This document shows positions 8,421 through 18,186 of a stretch of 57,476 nt of DNA, in pieces. The notes beneath the pieces were generated by a model. It ran no database searches, was not told the origin of the DNA, and was given only the letters and a program-made list of their open reading frames with translations. Location of the stretch: the NCBI GenBank assembly GCA_021793215.1, contig JAJYTE010000013.1:1-57476 (forward strand), written 5' to 3'. Within the stretch, counting starts at the first letter, position 1; each line of letters starts with the position of its first letter. This DNA is from Bacillota bacterium. GTDB lineage: Bacteria > Bacillota > Sulfobacillia > JAJZYS01 > JAJYTV01. The position numbers were made by a program, and so were the translations under genes.

Positions 8421-8771
8421 TTAGCGCAATCCCTCGTAGCTCTTCGCGGAGTACCCGAGGAGCAGGCGATCCCCCTGCCAGAGGATCGGTCTGCGCAGCG
8501 ATAGGGGGTCTTTGAGAATGCGCTCCAAGACCTCGTCCTCCGCAAGGGTCTCGATGTCGACGCCCTGGGCCTTCCAGTGGCGTCCGCGCAGCGAGACGAG
8601 ATCCTTCGCGCCGCCAGGCAGCAGGCGCGCCATCGCGCGCAGCTCTTCCGCGCTCGGGCCGTCCTTCGGCAATCGGCGGTCCTGGTAGTCGATACCCATG
8701 TGCGAGAGCTCCGCCCTCGCGTTCCTGCAAGATGTTCAGCCGGGGTACCAGAAGAAGAGAGACTCGGTCAA
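8421..8771 (-). CDS. Spx/ArsC-family thioredoxin-fold protein with in-frame TGA at the catalytic Cys (candidate selenoprotein)
   Basis: Read from TTG 8771-8769, the frame gives MTESLFFWYPG, then TGA (8738-8736), then TSCRNARAELSHMGIDYQDR, and continues open to 8421. TTG follows AGGAGG (minus strand, 8785-8780) at 8 nt. With the TGA read through, the product is 116 residues, the normal Spx/ArsC/YffB length. It aligns with the Spx pattern YTSPSCTSCRKARAWL, the TGA falling exactly on the first Cys of CxxC. The C-terminal part (LRRPILWQGDRLLLGYS) is intact and family-like. A GC-rich stem-loop 15 nt after the TGA could be a bacterial SECIS. Selenocysteine (UxxC) is therefore the favoured reading. 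A simple nonsense mutation, with restart at ATG 8699, is the alternative. Confidence 0.72.
8702..8720 (-). promoter_or_regulatory. Candidate bacterial SECIS stem-loop
   Basis: An 8-bp stem (GCGAGGGC / GCTCTCGC, one G-U pair) with loop GGA starts 15 nt after the in-frame TGA, putting the loop 23 nt downstream with G at its first two positions. These are the distances and loop features described for bacterial SECIS elements read by SelB. High GC makes chance hairpins common, so this supports selenocysteine without proving it. Confidence 0.5.
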
Positions 8772-8951
8772 CCGTGGCACCTCCTCTTGCCGATCCTACC
8801 ACGCGGCGGGACAGGGGTGCGGGTGCACGGCGTTGGGCAAGGCGGTATCATCAGATCGGAGAAGCGGACACCGCGCGCTCGGTGTTCCGCCAAGGCTCGG
8901 CGCCCAGGAAGGCGCCGCATCGACGTGCGCGCGGATGAGAGGAAGTGGATG

Positions 8952-10424
8952 ATGCCAGGCACGATCATCGAAACCAAGGGCGGCAAGCTGCGCGGACAGA
9001 CCGACGGGTCGGTATGTTCCTGGAAGGGGATTCCCTACGCCACCGCGGCGAGGTTCACCCCACCCGAGCGGTCCGCCCCGTGGCAGGGCGTGCGAGATGC
9101 GACGGCGTTCGGGCGGATCCCGCCACAGCCGTCGGACCCCTTCCTGCCCGGATTCGATCAATTGCCCTACCCGCAGGGCGAGGACTGCCTCTCCTTGAAC
9201 GTCTGGGCACCCGAGCGGGATGGCCCGCCGCGCCCGGTGATGGTCTGGATCCACGGCGGTGCCTACGTGAGCGGCTCAGGCGCGGTCCCTTGGTACGACG
9301 GAACGGCGTTCGCGCGCGACGGCGACCTTGTGGTCGTCACCCTGAACTACCGGCTGGGTGCGCTTGGGTTCCTGCGCCTCTGGGAGATCTTCGGTCCGAA
9401 GTTCTCCCAGAGCGCGAACCTCGGCATCCTCGACCAGATCGCCGCGCTGCGCTGGGTGCAGGAGAACATCGCCGCGTTCGGCGGAGATCCTTCGCGCGTC
9501 ACCATCTTCGGCGAGTCGGCCGGGGCCGGCAGCGTCGGCGTGCTGCTCGCAGCCCCCGCCGCGCGTGGCCTCTTCGCGCAGGCGATCATGCAGAGCGGCT
9601 CTGGGGCGCTGCTTCTGCAGGATGAGAAGAAGGCGACCGAGACGGCGCGGCGGATCCTCAAGGCGGCCGGAGTCGCCGAAGGCGACGAGCAGGCGCTCCG
9701 CTCCGTCGACACATCGCAACTCGTGGACGCGACCGCGACGTTTGGGCCCCTGCCGGGCCTGGGCCCCGTGGTGGACGGCGATGTGCTGCCGAAGCATCCC
9801 CTTCAGGCGCTCCTCGAGGGATCGGCCGCGGGCGTGCCGCTGCTGACCGGAGTCAACCGCGACGAGTTCCGGCTCTTCACCTTGGCCGATCCGGGCTGGT
9901 TCAGCGCCTCCGAGGCCGAGTTCGCGCTGCGTATCCGGCTGGTGGCGGGGGACCTGCCCCATGACCTCATCCGGTACTACCTCGAGCAGAGCCCTGGCGC
10001 ATCGCTCTACGAGCGCCTCGTGCCGCTCTTGACGCACGCGCTCTTCGGTCGGGCGATGCTGGTGAGCGCGCAGGCGCAGGTCGCCCACAAGGCACCGGTC
10101 TGGGTCTACCGCTTCGACTTCCCGACGCCGGTGCTGGGCGGCCAGCTCGGCGCGTGCCACGCGCTGGAGATCCCCTTCGTCTTCGACACGCTGGATCAGC
10201 CGATGGCCGACCGCTTCACCGGCGACTCCCCGGAGCGCCAGGCGATCGCCGACGCCATGCACTGGGCCTGGATCGGCTTCGCGCGCGGGCTGGACCCCGA
10301 CCACCACCGCATGCCGCATTGGCCGCAGTATGGTGCCTCCCACGACGTCATGGCGTTCGGGGTGAGGACCCACGTCGAGACCGACCCCTGGGCACCAGAG
10401 CAGGCGGCCTGGTCGAAGGCCTGA
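8952..10424 (+). CDS. Type-B carboxylesterase / para-nitrobenzyl-esterase-like hydrolase
   Basis: About 490-residue alpha/beta hydrolase of the carboxylesterase family. Its N-terminal GVRDATAFGRIPPQP and EDCLSLNVWAPE are typical. HGGAYVSGSG forms the oxyanion hole, GESAGAGS carries the nucleophile Ser (about 188), and GACHALEIPFVF carries the catalytic His (about 402). NRDEFRLF probably includes the acidic triad residue. There is no signal peptide, so it is cytosolic; substrates are small esters. The open frame extends back to 8577 across the divergent gene, but ATG 8949/8952 behind GAGAGGAAG is the credible start. Confidence 0.9.
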   Translation: MPGTIIETKGGKLRGQTDGSVCSWKGIPYATAARFTPPERSAPWQGVRDATAFGRIPPQPSDPFLPGFDQLPYPQGEDCLSLNVWAPERDGPPRPVMVWIHGGAYVSGSGAVPWYDGTAFARDGDLVVVTLNYRLGALGFLRLWEIFGPKFSQSANLGILDQIAALRWVQENIAAFGGDPSRVTIFGESAGAGSVGVLLAAPAARGLFAQAIMQSGSGALLLQDEKKATETARRILKAAGVAEGDEQALRSVDTSQLVDATATFGPLPGLGPVVDGDVLPKHPLQALLEGSAAGVPLLTGVNRDEFRLFTLADPGWFSASEAEFALRIRLVAGDLPHDLIRYYLEQSPGASLYERLVPLLTHALFGRAMLVSAQAQVAHKAPVWVYRFDFPTPVLGGQLGACHALEIPFVFDTLDQPMADRFTGDSPERQAIADAMHWAWIGFARGLDPDHHRMPHWPQYGASHDVMAFGVRTHVETDPWAPEQAAWSKA

Positions 10425-10573
10425 GGCGCGGAGGGAACGTCTTCGGGTGAACCGGCCGCGGGCGCGGCAGGACCCTTGCGCCTGCGAGCCGAACAGGACG
10501 GCTTCGGACAACTTCCGCAGCCTAGGACTTCGGTCTATCATAGGCAGGACGAGCGGTGGACGGGAGGAGCATC
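10425..10573 (+). other. Leader region before trpS
   Basis: A 149-bp gap. I looked for a T-box leader (conserved AGGGTGGNACCGCG) in front of this tRNA-synthetase gene and did not find one. No clear terminator or promoter was recognised. Confidence 0.3.
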
Positions 10574-11542
10574 TTGGCGAAGGCGTTTTCCGGCATCCAG
10601 CCCACAGGTCAGATCCAGCTCGGCAACTACATCGGAGCGCTCCGCAACTGGCGGCCGGATCCCGGCAGCTTCTACTGCGTCGTCGACCTGCACAGTCTCT
10701 CGCAACCCTGGGACCCGAAGGAGCTGCAAGAGAACACCCGCTCAACCGCGGCGCTCCTGCTGGCACTCGGGCTCGGGCAGGGTTCGCACGTCTTCCTGCA
10801 GAGCCATGTCCAAGAACACGCGGAGCTCGCCTGGATCCTCAACTGCATCGGCCGCATGGGCGAGCTCGGCCGCATGACGCAGTTCAAGTCGAAGGGGCGC
10901 GGCCACCAGGACGCGTCGGTCGGACTCTTCACCTACCCCCTGCTGATGGCGTCGGACATCCTCCTCTACCGGGTCGAGGAAGTCCCGGTCGGGGAGGACC
11001 AGAAGCAGCACGTCGAGCTGACGCGGGACATCGCGGAGCGGTTCAACAGTCGCTTCGGCCCGGTGTTCACCGTCCCCGAGCCGCGCATCGCGGAGGTCGG
11101 GGGCCGCGTCATGTCCCTTCGGAATCCACTCGAGAAGATGTCGAAGTCAGACCCTGACCCGAACAGCAAGATCCTACTGTCGGACAGCGACGAAGTGATC
11201 GCGAAGAAGATCATGACCGCCGTCACCGACTCCGGCCGCGAGGTCGCGTACGACCCGAAGGAGAAGCCCGGCGTCTCGAATCTCCTCGAGATCGCCTCGA
11301 CCCTCTCCGGAGAGAGCGTCGAGGCACTCGCGGCGCGCTACCGCGACGGCGGCTACGGCGCGTTCAAGCGCGGCGTCGCCGAGGTCGTCGTGGAGGCGCT
11401 TCGGCCGCTGCGTGAGAAGGTCGAGGCGCTGCTCGCGGACCCAGAGGAGATTGACCGGCAGCTCGAGATCGGGCGCGCCGCGGCCGAGCGCGAGGCGCGG
11501 CCGATGCTCGCGGAAGTTCGCGAGGCGGTCGGGTTGCTGTAG
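10574..11542 (+). CDS. trpS: Tryptophanyl-tRNA synthetase
   Basis: Class I aminoacyl-tRNA synthetase that charges tRNA-Trp. SGIQPTGQIQLGNYIGALRN contains the HIGH-equivalent. KMSKSDPDPNSKI (about residue 188) is a perfect KMSKS loop. HVFLQSHVQEHAELAW and GEDQKQHVELTRDIAERFN are characteristic of bacterial TrpRS. Length (322 residues) is normal. GTG 10556 is in frame, but GGGAGGAG at 10562-10569 sits properly before TTG 10574, which gives the usual MAKAFSGIQPTG start. A terminator follows. Confidence 0.96.
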   Translation: MAKAFSGIQPTGQIQLGNYIGALRNWRPDPGSFYCVVDLHSLSQPWDPKELQENTRSTAALLLALGLGQGSHVFLQSHVQEHAELAWILNCIGRMGELGRMTQFKSKGRGHQDASVGLFTYPLLMASDILLYRVEEVPVGEDQKQHVELTRDIAERFNSRFGPVFTVPEPRIAEVGGRVMSLRNPLEKMSKSDPDPNSKILLSDSDEVIAKKIMTAVTDSGREVAYDPKEKPGVSNLLEIASTLSGESVEALAARYRDGGYGAFKRGVAEVVVEALRPLREKVEALLADPEEIDRQLEIGRAAAEREARPMLAEVREAVGLL

Positions 11543-11570
11543 CGCCCGAGCGACGAGCGGTCGGGCGCAC

Positions 11571-11612
11571 GAGGATCGCCTCCAGGATGGAGGCGATCCT
11601 CGCTTCGTTCGC
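11571..11612 (+). terminator. Intrinsic terminator after trpS
   Basis: A perfect 13-bp stem (GAGGATCGCCTCC / GGAGGCGATCCTC) with a 5-nt loop, followed by GCTTCGTTCG. Confidence 0.8.
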
Positions 11613-11709
11613 TGCCAGATCATCCTTGCGTCTCGTGTGAACCCGCAGCGCGCAGCGCCCGTCTTAGTGTACGGATGGAGACTTCGGGCGACGCGAAAGG
11701 GGAGGTCAC

Positions 11710-12632
<923 letters not shown>

Positions 12633-12636
<4 letters not shown>

Positions 12637-13340
12637 ACGCGGCCGCGATCGGCGCGGAGCTCAGGCGCAGCGCCCACCTGCCGCTCTGGCTCACGACCGC
12701 CGCCATCCTCGCCTTGCTCGTGATCGTCCCGGGCTACGTCTCGCCCGGCGGGCCGAACGCCCTCGTGGGCGCGAACGGCAGCCCTGCCGCCTACGCCTTC
12801 GCCGAGACGGCGGAGATCGTGCTCCAGGCGGCGGCCGCTCTGCCGATCCTCGTGCTCTCCGCGGACATCGCGGACCGCAGTCGCGGGATGCTTCTCACGT
12901 ACCCGGTGCGCACCCAGGCGCTCGCCCTCGCGCGCCTCGCGGCGGGCCTCGCCTGGTGCTGCGCCTGGTCGCTGCTCGCGCTCCTGCTCTCGGGGCTGCT
13001 CGGCTTCGGCCTTCAGGTCGGACTCAGCCTTGCGCTTTTGCTGCCGGAGCAGGTCTTCGTGCTGGCGGGCAGCTTCGCGGTCACCGAGTGGAGCCACGAG
13101 GTCGGCCTGGGGGCCGGGTTCGCTCTTCTGGCGCTCGTGCTCGGCTTCGGCGTCAAGGGCCTGCCCTTCGCGCAGCCGGCCGCGCTGCACCTCGAGCTCT
13201 CAGACCTCCGGAACCACCCGCTGACGGCCGCGCTCTGGCTCAACCGGCTGTCGCTTCTCGATCTCGGCTGTCTGCTGGCGGCGATCGGAACGTTCGGAAT
13301 GCGTCACCACAGGAGGCGAGGCAGCTATGCGGGATCCTGA
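12633..13340 (+). CDS. ABC-2-type integral membrane permease
   Basis: Hydrophobic protein of about 235 residues with roughly six membrane segments: starting at LPLWLTTAAILALLVIVPGY, then AAAALPILVLSADIADR, LAWCCAWSLLALLLSGLLG and others. RGMLLTYPVRTQALALARL resembles the cytoplasmic coupling region of ABC-2 permeases. GTG 12633 overlaps the ATPase stop codon (GTGA). The 3' end overlaps the next permease by 14 bp. It presumably pairs with the ATPase just upstream; the substrate cannot be inferred. Confidence 0.75.
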
Positions 13341-15339
13341 GGCGCCGCGCAAAGAAGCGCGGCCGGCGATTTGGGCGGCCGAGGCGCGGTTGCTGCTGCG
13401 CTACGCCCTGCGCACGCGGGCAGGGATCTACTGGCTGCTCGGCGCGGTCGCTTGGCCGCTCGCGTACGTCGCCTTGCTCGGCAACGCCGACAGCTCGCCG
13501 CTCTCCTTGGTCCTGTCGCTCTGCACCATCCCCGTCGGACCGCTCCTCTGGGCACTCTTCGGCGCGCGCATGAGCGGGGCGCAGGGTCGGGAACTGAGCG
13601 CCGCCTGGCCCGCGCCGCGCGGCCGGCGCGCCCTCGGCGCGAGCCTCGCGCTGCTCGCGCTGGCCCTCTTGGGTAGCCTGACGACGCTCATGAGCGCGCT
13701 CCTCGGGGCCGAGGCCGGGTTCTGGCATCCCTTCTCGTACGCGCTCCTCTCGCTCGCGCAGGGCCTTGCCATGGCGCTTCCGACCATCCTGCTCTGGACG
13801 GCCGTCGGGTTCGCGATCGGCCAAAGGACCCGAGGCGTCTTCCGCAGCATCCTGCCGCTGCTCGCGCCGATCGGCATGACGCTCGGCTACGAGATCGGCC
13901 AGCACCTGGCGCAAGCCGCTGGGAGCAGCCCCCTGCTGCGCCTCGTGAGCACGAGCGCCGCCGGCTGGTTCCCCGGCGTCGACGCCTTCGGCGTCGGACC
14001 CTGGGCATCCATCTTCGCCGAGGGGGCCTGGACGATGGGGCTCGCGGCCGCGGCGCTCTTGGCGATCGCGGCGCTCTCGGCCTACGGCCGCCAGATCACT
14101 GCCGGTGTTCTGGCGGTTGCCTCCGTCCTCGGGGGCGTCGGACTGGTGGCCGAGATCGGGCGCGCGGACGCCGTCATCCGGCCCTACCGCTCCCCGGCCG
14201 CCGCGGCCTACGAGAGCGGAGCGAAGAGCCCCGCGCGCGTCACCGCGCTGAGCATCGTGCTGTCCCTCGAGCACCCGCCCGACCTGAGCGCCACCGCGAC
14301 CCTCGACTTCATGGCGCAGCGGCGCCTCGCCGTGCTGCGCTTCTACCTGCCGCCCGGCCTCGCGGTGCGGTCGGTGCGTATCGACGGAGCGCCCGCGCAC
14401 GCCTTGCGCGCGGTGGACGGCTGGGTAACGGTGCGCCTCAGCGCAGCGCTGCCGGCTGGCGGCCGCGCCTCGCTGCGCGTCTCCTACAGCGGCGATCCGC
14501 AGCTCCTGGCCACCGTCGGCGGAAGCAACCTCGTGCAGTTCGTCTCCGGCGAGGGGTGGCTTCTGCCAGCGGGCACCTGGTACCCGCTGCTCGGCGCACC
14601 GCAGCCCAGAACCAGGTTCCGCTTGCGCCTTCTGGCACCCGCGGGGTACCTCAGCGTTTCCCCCTACGGCACCGTCCGAGGCTCGACCGGAGCGCGTCCG
14701 CTGCAGGGGACGGGCGAGAGCCTGCAGCTCGTTGGCGGTCACCTCGCAGAACTCGCGGACCTCGGGGAAATCAAGGTCTACTCCGCGGCCGACCGCATCG
14801 TGCAAGCGCGCGCCGTGCTCGCGGCGCCGAACGGTGGCGGCCAGGCGACCGACCGCGCGGTAGCGGCCTGCATCGGGCGGATCTTGCTGCCGCAGCCGCG
14901 TGGCGCGATGGTCTGGGCGGGCAGCTTCGAGGGCATGCTCACGCCGGAGCAGGCTCCCTGGCAGTTCACGCCGGCGATGCAGCCAGCGGGCCTCAGCGGC
15001 GGCATGGGACTTGCGGGCCTGAGCGACCCGCGGGTTGAATACGGGAACGACTTCTTCTTCCAGTTCCCGTCCGGCGCCTTCGCCAACTGGCTGAGCGAAG
15101 GGCGCAGCGTCGTTCTGCCGCGGTCGTACGCCGCGCTGCAGCTCGGCGGCGCGCTGTTCACGGCCTGCGGCAGCCGATACACGGACGGCTTCCTGGTACT
15201 GAACAGCACCGCCTCCGGGATCGCGCGGCTGCCGCGGCCCGCGCTGCGGGACCTCGCGGCGAAGGCCCTTGCGGCCTACGCGGGCGGCCAACTGACGGAG
15301 GCCCGCCTCGCGCAGCTGCTGCGGGAGTTCGGGGGTTAG
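13327..15339 (+). CDS. ABC-2-like permease fused to a non-catalytic M1-peptidase-like ectodomain
   Basis: A 670-residue protein. The first ~290 residues hold about six membrane helices (LLGAVAWPLAYVALLG, ALGASLALLALALLGSL, ALAMALPTILLWTAVGF and others). The remainder is soluble and beta-rich; LRFYLPPGLAVRSVRIDGAP and LRVSYSGDPQLL look like the N-terminal beta domain of M1 aminopeptidases. No HExxH zinc motif is present, so the ectodomain is probably structural or binding. Fusions of ABC-2 permeases with M1-like domains are known in other bacteria. It overlaps the upstream permease gene and belongs to the same transport cluster. Confidence 0.7.
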   Translation: MRDPEAPRKEARPAIWAAEARLLLRYALRTRAGIYWLLGAVAWPLAYVALLGNADSSPLSLVLSLCTIPVGPLLWALFGARMSGAQGRELSAAWPAPRGRRALGASLALLALALLGSLTTLMSALLGAEAGFWHPFSYALLSLAQGLAMALPTILLWTAVGFAIGQRTRGVFRSILPLLAPIGMTLGYEIGQHLAQAAGSSPLLRLVSTSAAGWFPGVDAFGVGPWASIFAEGAWTMGLAAAALLAIAALSAYGRQITAGVLAVASVLGGVGLVAEIGRADAVIRPYRSPAAAAYESGAKSPARVTALSIVLSLEHPPDLSATATLDFMAQRRLAVLRFYLPPGLAVRSVRIDGAPAHALRAVDGWVTVRLSAALPAGGRASLRVSYSGDPQLLATVGGSNLVQFVSGEGWLLPAGTWYPLLGAPQPRTRFRLRLLAPAGYLSVSPYGTVRGSTGARPLQGTGESLQLVGGHLAELADLGEIKVYSAADRIVQARAVLAAPNGGGQATDRAVAACIGRILLPQPRGAMVWAGSFEGMLTPEQAPWQFTPAMQPAGLSGGMGLAGLSDPRVEYGNDFFFQFPSGAFANWLSEGRSVVLPRSYAALQLGGALFTACGSRYTDGFLVLNSTASGIARLPRPALRDLAAKALAAYAGGQLTEARLAQLLREFGG

Positions 15340-15377
15340 GCCGCCTTCTGCCCGGCGAGGAGGGAGCGCCTCGAGGT

Positions 15378-16016
15378 ATGATGTCGGCGGAGAGGGGAGG
15401 CGATCGCACGGACCAGGCGGCGCTGCGCGAGGATCGCGCGCTCTGCGGGCGGGCTGCGGCCCGGGACAGGGCCGCGTTCGCAGCCTTGTACGAGCGGCAC
15501 GCCGATGGCGTGCGCAGGCTCCTCTTGGCACGCGGCGCGCCGTCGGACGCCGCGTGGGACCTCATGCAGGAGACGTTCGCGCGTGCCCTGCGCTCCTTCG
15601 ACCGCGGCCACGCGCCGGACCGCTTCGACCTATGGATCCGGCGGATCGCGCTGAACGTCTGCGCGGACCTTTGGCGGGCGCCGCACCTGCGCCACGAGGA
15701 GAGCCAGGATCCGAGGACCCTGCCCGAACGGGCGTCGGTGGACCGCGACCTCGGCGCCGGGGAGGAGATGCGCGCGGCGCTCTCGGCGCTCGAGCCTGGG
15801 CTGCGCGAGGCCGTCATCCTGCACATCTACCAGGACCTCAGCGTGCAGGAGACGGCCACGGTGCTGAGGATCCCGGAGGGAACGGCGAAGTCGCGGCTCT
15901 CGCGCGCCTACCGCCGCCTCGCGCAGGCTCTCGCGCCGGACGTCGCAACGGATCGGCGCAAGCGCAGGGGCGCTCGACTTTCGGAGCGGATGCAGCGAGG
16001 GGGGAACGAGGCATGA
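15378..16016 (+). CDS. ECF-type sigma factor
   Basis: A 212-residue sigma-70 factor. Region 2 has AAWDLMQETFARALRSFDRG and FDLWIRRIALNVCADLWR. Region 4 shows EAVILHIYQDLSVQETATVL and IPEGTAKSRLSRAYRRLAQA, a canonical helix-turn-helix. ATG 15378 or 15381 are possible starts, about 40 bp after the permease fusion gene. Its stop overlaps the next ORF (ATGA), which encodes a membrane protein that could be its anti-sigma factor. The placement inside an ABC exporter cluster suggests it controls that exporter. Confidence 0.88.
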   Translation: MMSAERGGDRTDQAALREDRALCGRAAARDRAAFAALYERHADGVRRLLLARGAPSDAAWDLMQETFARALRSFDRGHAPDRFDLWIRRIALNVCADLWRAPHLRHEESQDPRTLPERASVDRDLGAGEEMRAALSALEPGLREAVILHIYQDLSVQETATVLRIPEGTAKSRLSRAYRRLAQALAPDVATDRRKRRGARLSERMQRGGNEA

Positions 16017-16822
16017 GGGACGAGGAGCGCTTCATTGAGGAGGTTCGGCGGCTCGCACCGGAGATCGCGCAACCGGGCAGGCTCTGGCATGGACTCCAGT
16101 CCGCCGGCGAGGACGAGGCGGCGGGGGACGATGCGCGCCACCGGCAGGTCCTGCGCGCGCTGCTCGAAGAGCCGCCAGCGCCGGCGCCGGTCGCCGGTGC
16201 GATCTTGGGCGAACTCACGCTCTTGCCGCTGCCCAGCCTGGTCCTCGCCGCCGGGCTTAGCCTCGCGATACTGCTTCTGGAGCTTCTGACGCCGCCGCCG
16301 GTGGTGCGGGGGCAGGCGCTCGCCTGGATGGGGCTCGCCGCGCCCTGGCTCGGCATGCTCTGGGGGCTGATCGTGCTGCCGACCCGGCGAGGTGCCTGGG
16401 ACGACTGGCAGGTGATCGCACCGCTCAGCTTCGAGCTGCGCATGGCCGTGCGCCTTGGGATCGTCGCGCTCGTATCCCTGCTTGTCGCCTCCGCGCTCGC
16501 ACTGGCAGGGCCCGCCGCAGGCGGATCGCTTGCGCTCGTGCTCTCCTGGGCGGGGCCGTTCGCGCTCGGCGCCGTGCTGATGGTGGCGCTCGCCTGGCGC
16601 CTCGGCGCGGCGTTGGCGGTCAGCCTGAGCGCGCTCGCCTGGGGCGTGCCGGTCGGCATCGGCATCCTCGCTCCGGATGGCCTCCTGAGGGCGGGGTCCG
16701 CGCTGGTTGGCTACGTGCTGGCGGCTCCCGAGTCGCAGCTGCCGGCCGCGCTGATGCTCGCGCTCTCCGCGCTGATCGCGATCTGGCTCGTGCGCAGGGG
16801 CGCCTCGTGGACGTTGAGCTGA
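16013..16822 (+). CDS. Multi-spanning membrane protein, possible anti-sigma partner
   Basis: About 269 residues. The first ~65 are charged and cytosolic (MRDEERFIEEVRRLAPEIAQ, then Glu/Asp/Ala-rich). Then come roughly six or seven hydrophobic helices with the LPLPSLVLAAGLSLAILLLE start. The position directly behind an ECF sigma gene, with an ATGA overlap, and the charged N-terminal segment suit an anti-sigma factor, but no zinc HxxxCxxC motif is present. It could equally be a permease subunit for the ATPase-like gene that overlaps its 3' end. No family was recognised. Confidence 0.6.
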   Translation: MRDEERFIEEVRRLAPEIAQPGRLWHGLQSAGEDEAAGDDARHRQVLRALLEEPPAPAPVAGAILGELTLLPLPSLVLAAGLSLAILLLELLTPPPVVRGQALAWMGLAAPWLGMLWGLIVLPTRRGAWDDWQVIAPLSFELRMAVRLGIVALVSLLVASALALAGPAAGGSLALVLSWAGPFALGAVLMVALAWRLGAALAVSLSALAWGVPVGIGILAPDGLLRAGSALVGYVLAAPESQLPAALMLALSALIAIWLVRRGASWTLS

Positions 16823-17451
16823 TCGGTGCCGCCCGCCGGCCGCGCCTTCTATCGGCAGACCTGCGGCTCGCGCGGGGGCTGAGCCTCATCGAGGGACCGG
16901 ATGGGCAGGCGCAAGGCGAGCTCCTGCGCCTCTTGGCGCTGCGCTGGCCGCCGAGCGGCGGTGTGATGCGGGTGGGCGGGGAGGACGTGCGCGGGCTAGG
17001 CCCCGCGCAGCGCTCCGCCTACGCGCGCCGCGTGGGCTTTGCCCCAGGCGACGCGGGGCTGCCCGAGTACCCCAGAGTCCGCACTGCGCTACGCTACCTC
17101 GCTGCGCTCTGGCAGGTGGGCGGCGTCGCGAAGGTCGACGCCGAGATCGAGCGCTGGCGACTCGACGCGCGCCAGCGCCTTGGGACGCTCTCGCCGGGCG
17201 AGCGGCGACGCTTCATCCTTGCGGCGAGTCTCCTGATGAGCCCCGAGCTCTGGTTGCTCGAGCGGCCCTTCGACGGCCTCGACCTGCCCGGCCGCACGCT
17301 CCTTCGCCAGCTGCTCGTCGCCTCGGCGCACGCCGAGCCACCGCGCCACGCGGTGCTCGCCCAATTGGGAGAGGAGGCGGACGCGGCGAAGCTTCCGGTC
17401 AGCGCACGGCTCTGGGCCGAGCGCGGCCGGGTGCACGAGGTTCCCCGCTGA
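16807..17451 (+). CDS. Degenerate ABC ATPase-like protein
   Basis: A 214-residue protein with the overall order of an ABC nucleotide-binding domain. The Walker A position reads EGPDGQAQGELLRLL, lacking the GxGK[ST] lysine. A signature-like LSPGERRRFILAASLL and a Walker B-like LWLLERPFDGLDLPG follow. The missing P-loop Lys implies poor or no ATP hydrolysis at this site. It may form the inactive half of a heterodimer with the ATPase at 11.7 kb, or it may be decaying. GTG 16807 overlaps the preceding membrane protein gene by 16 bp. Confidence 0.65.
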   Translation: MDVELIGAARRPRLLSADLRLARGLSLIEGPDGQAQGELLRLLALRWPPSGGVMRVGGEDVRGLGPAQRSAYARRVGFAPGDAGLPEYPRVRTALRYLAALWQVGGVAKVDAEIERWRLDARQRLGTLSPGERRRFILAASLLMSPELWLLERPFDGLDLPGRTLLRQLLVASAHAEPPRHAVLAQLGEEADAAKLPVSARLWAERGRVHEVPR

Positions 17452-17458
17452 CGCGCGG

Positions 17459-18040
17459 CTACTCCGCCTGGCCCAGCCAGGGACGCATGATGCCCATCAG
17501 ACGGTCGGCCGCCTCCTGGAGGCGGCCATCGTCATTGATCAGGACTTCGTCGCAGGCGCTGGCCTGCGCGATCTCCATCTCCGCGCGGGCGAGCCGGCGG
17601 TCCATGTCCTCGTCGGCCGTGTCGCCGCGGGCCGTAAGGCGGCGGCGTAGCTCCTCGAGCGAGGAGGGGCGCACGAAGATCGACGTGCTGTCGAGCGGGA
17701 AGGCCGTCTTCACGGCGACGCCGCCGAGCACGTCGATCGAGGTGATCCCGAGAAGGCCCTGCGCGATCACGTCGGCGAAGCGCCGGCGCGAGGTGCCGTA
17801 GCGGTTGCCGTGCACCCACTGCCACTCGAGGAGATCGCCGCGCTGGATCAGCTGGTCGAACTCGGCCTCGGAGACGAAGAAGTACTCGCGCCCGTTCTCC
17901 TCGGTGGGGCGGGGAGCGCGAGTGGTCGTCGTAGGGATGAAGCGGACGAGGGGCGTGCGCTCTCGCACCTCATGGATCAGCGTCGTCTTTCCGCTGCCGC
18001 TCGGACCGATCAAGAGGAAAAGATGACCGCGTTTCGGCAT
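17459..18040 (-). CDS. gmk: Guanylate kinase
   Basis: Converts GMP to GDP. The P-loop is GPSGSGKTTL, followed by TTTTRAPRPTEENGREYFFV, the GMP-binding lid with the conserved Arg residues and YFF. EWQWVHGNRYGTSRR is the GMP-site segment. Length of about 193 residues is normal. The open frame begins at 18100, but ATG 18040 follows AAGGAG at 7 nt and gives the expected short lead into the P-loop. It is convergent with the preceding cluster, with 7 bp between the stop codons. Confidence 0.93.
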   Translation of the reverse strand: MPKRGHLFLLIGPSGSGKTTLIHEVRERTPLVRFIPTTTTRAPRPTEENGREYFFVSEAEFDQLIQRGDLLEWQWVHGNRYGTSRRRFADVIAQGLLGITSIDVLGGVAVKTAFPLDSTSIFVRPSSLEELRRRLTARGDTADEDMDRRLARAEMEIAQASACDEVLINDDGRLQEAADRLMGIMRPWLGQAE

Positions 18041-18186
18041 GGGTCCGCTCCTTGGCAGCGGCCCAAAGCCGCCGCGATGACTCGGTCTCAAGACTGCCAA
18101 GCCCGGCCTGACCTGTCAAGCGGACGCCTTCATAGGGCGCCTTGCCCACGGGCAGAGTAGGCACGAGGTGATCGACCCTGGCAACC

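Noticed and set aside
8421-8699. A shorter Spx/ArsC-like protein starting at ATG 8699
   Set aside because: It would lack the redox-active first strand and has no Shine-Dalgarno site. The upstream frame with an in-frame TGA restores both, so the short version is only the fallback if the TGA is a true stop.
10425-10573. T-box leader in front of trpS
   Set aside because: The conserved AGGGTGGNACCGCG box and the antiterminator/terminator pair are not present.
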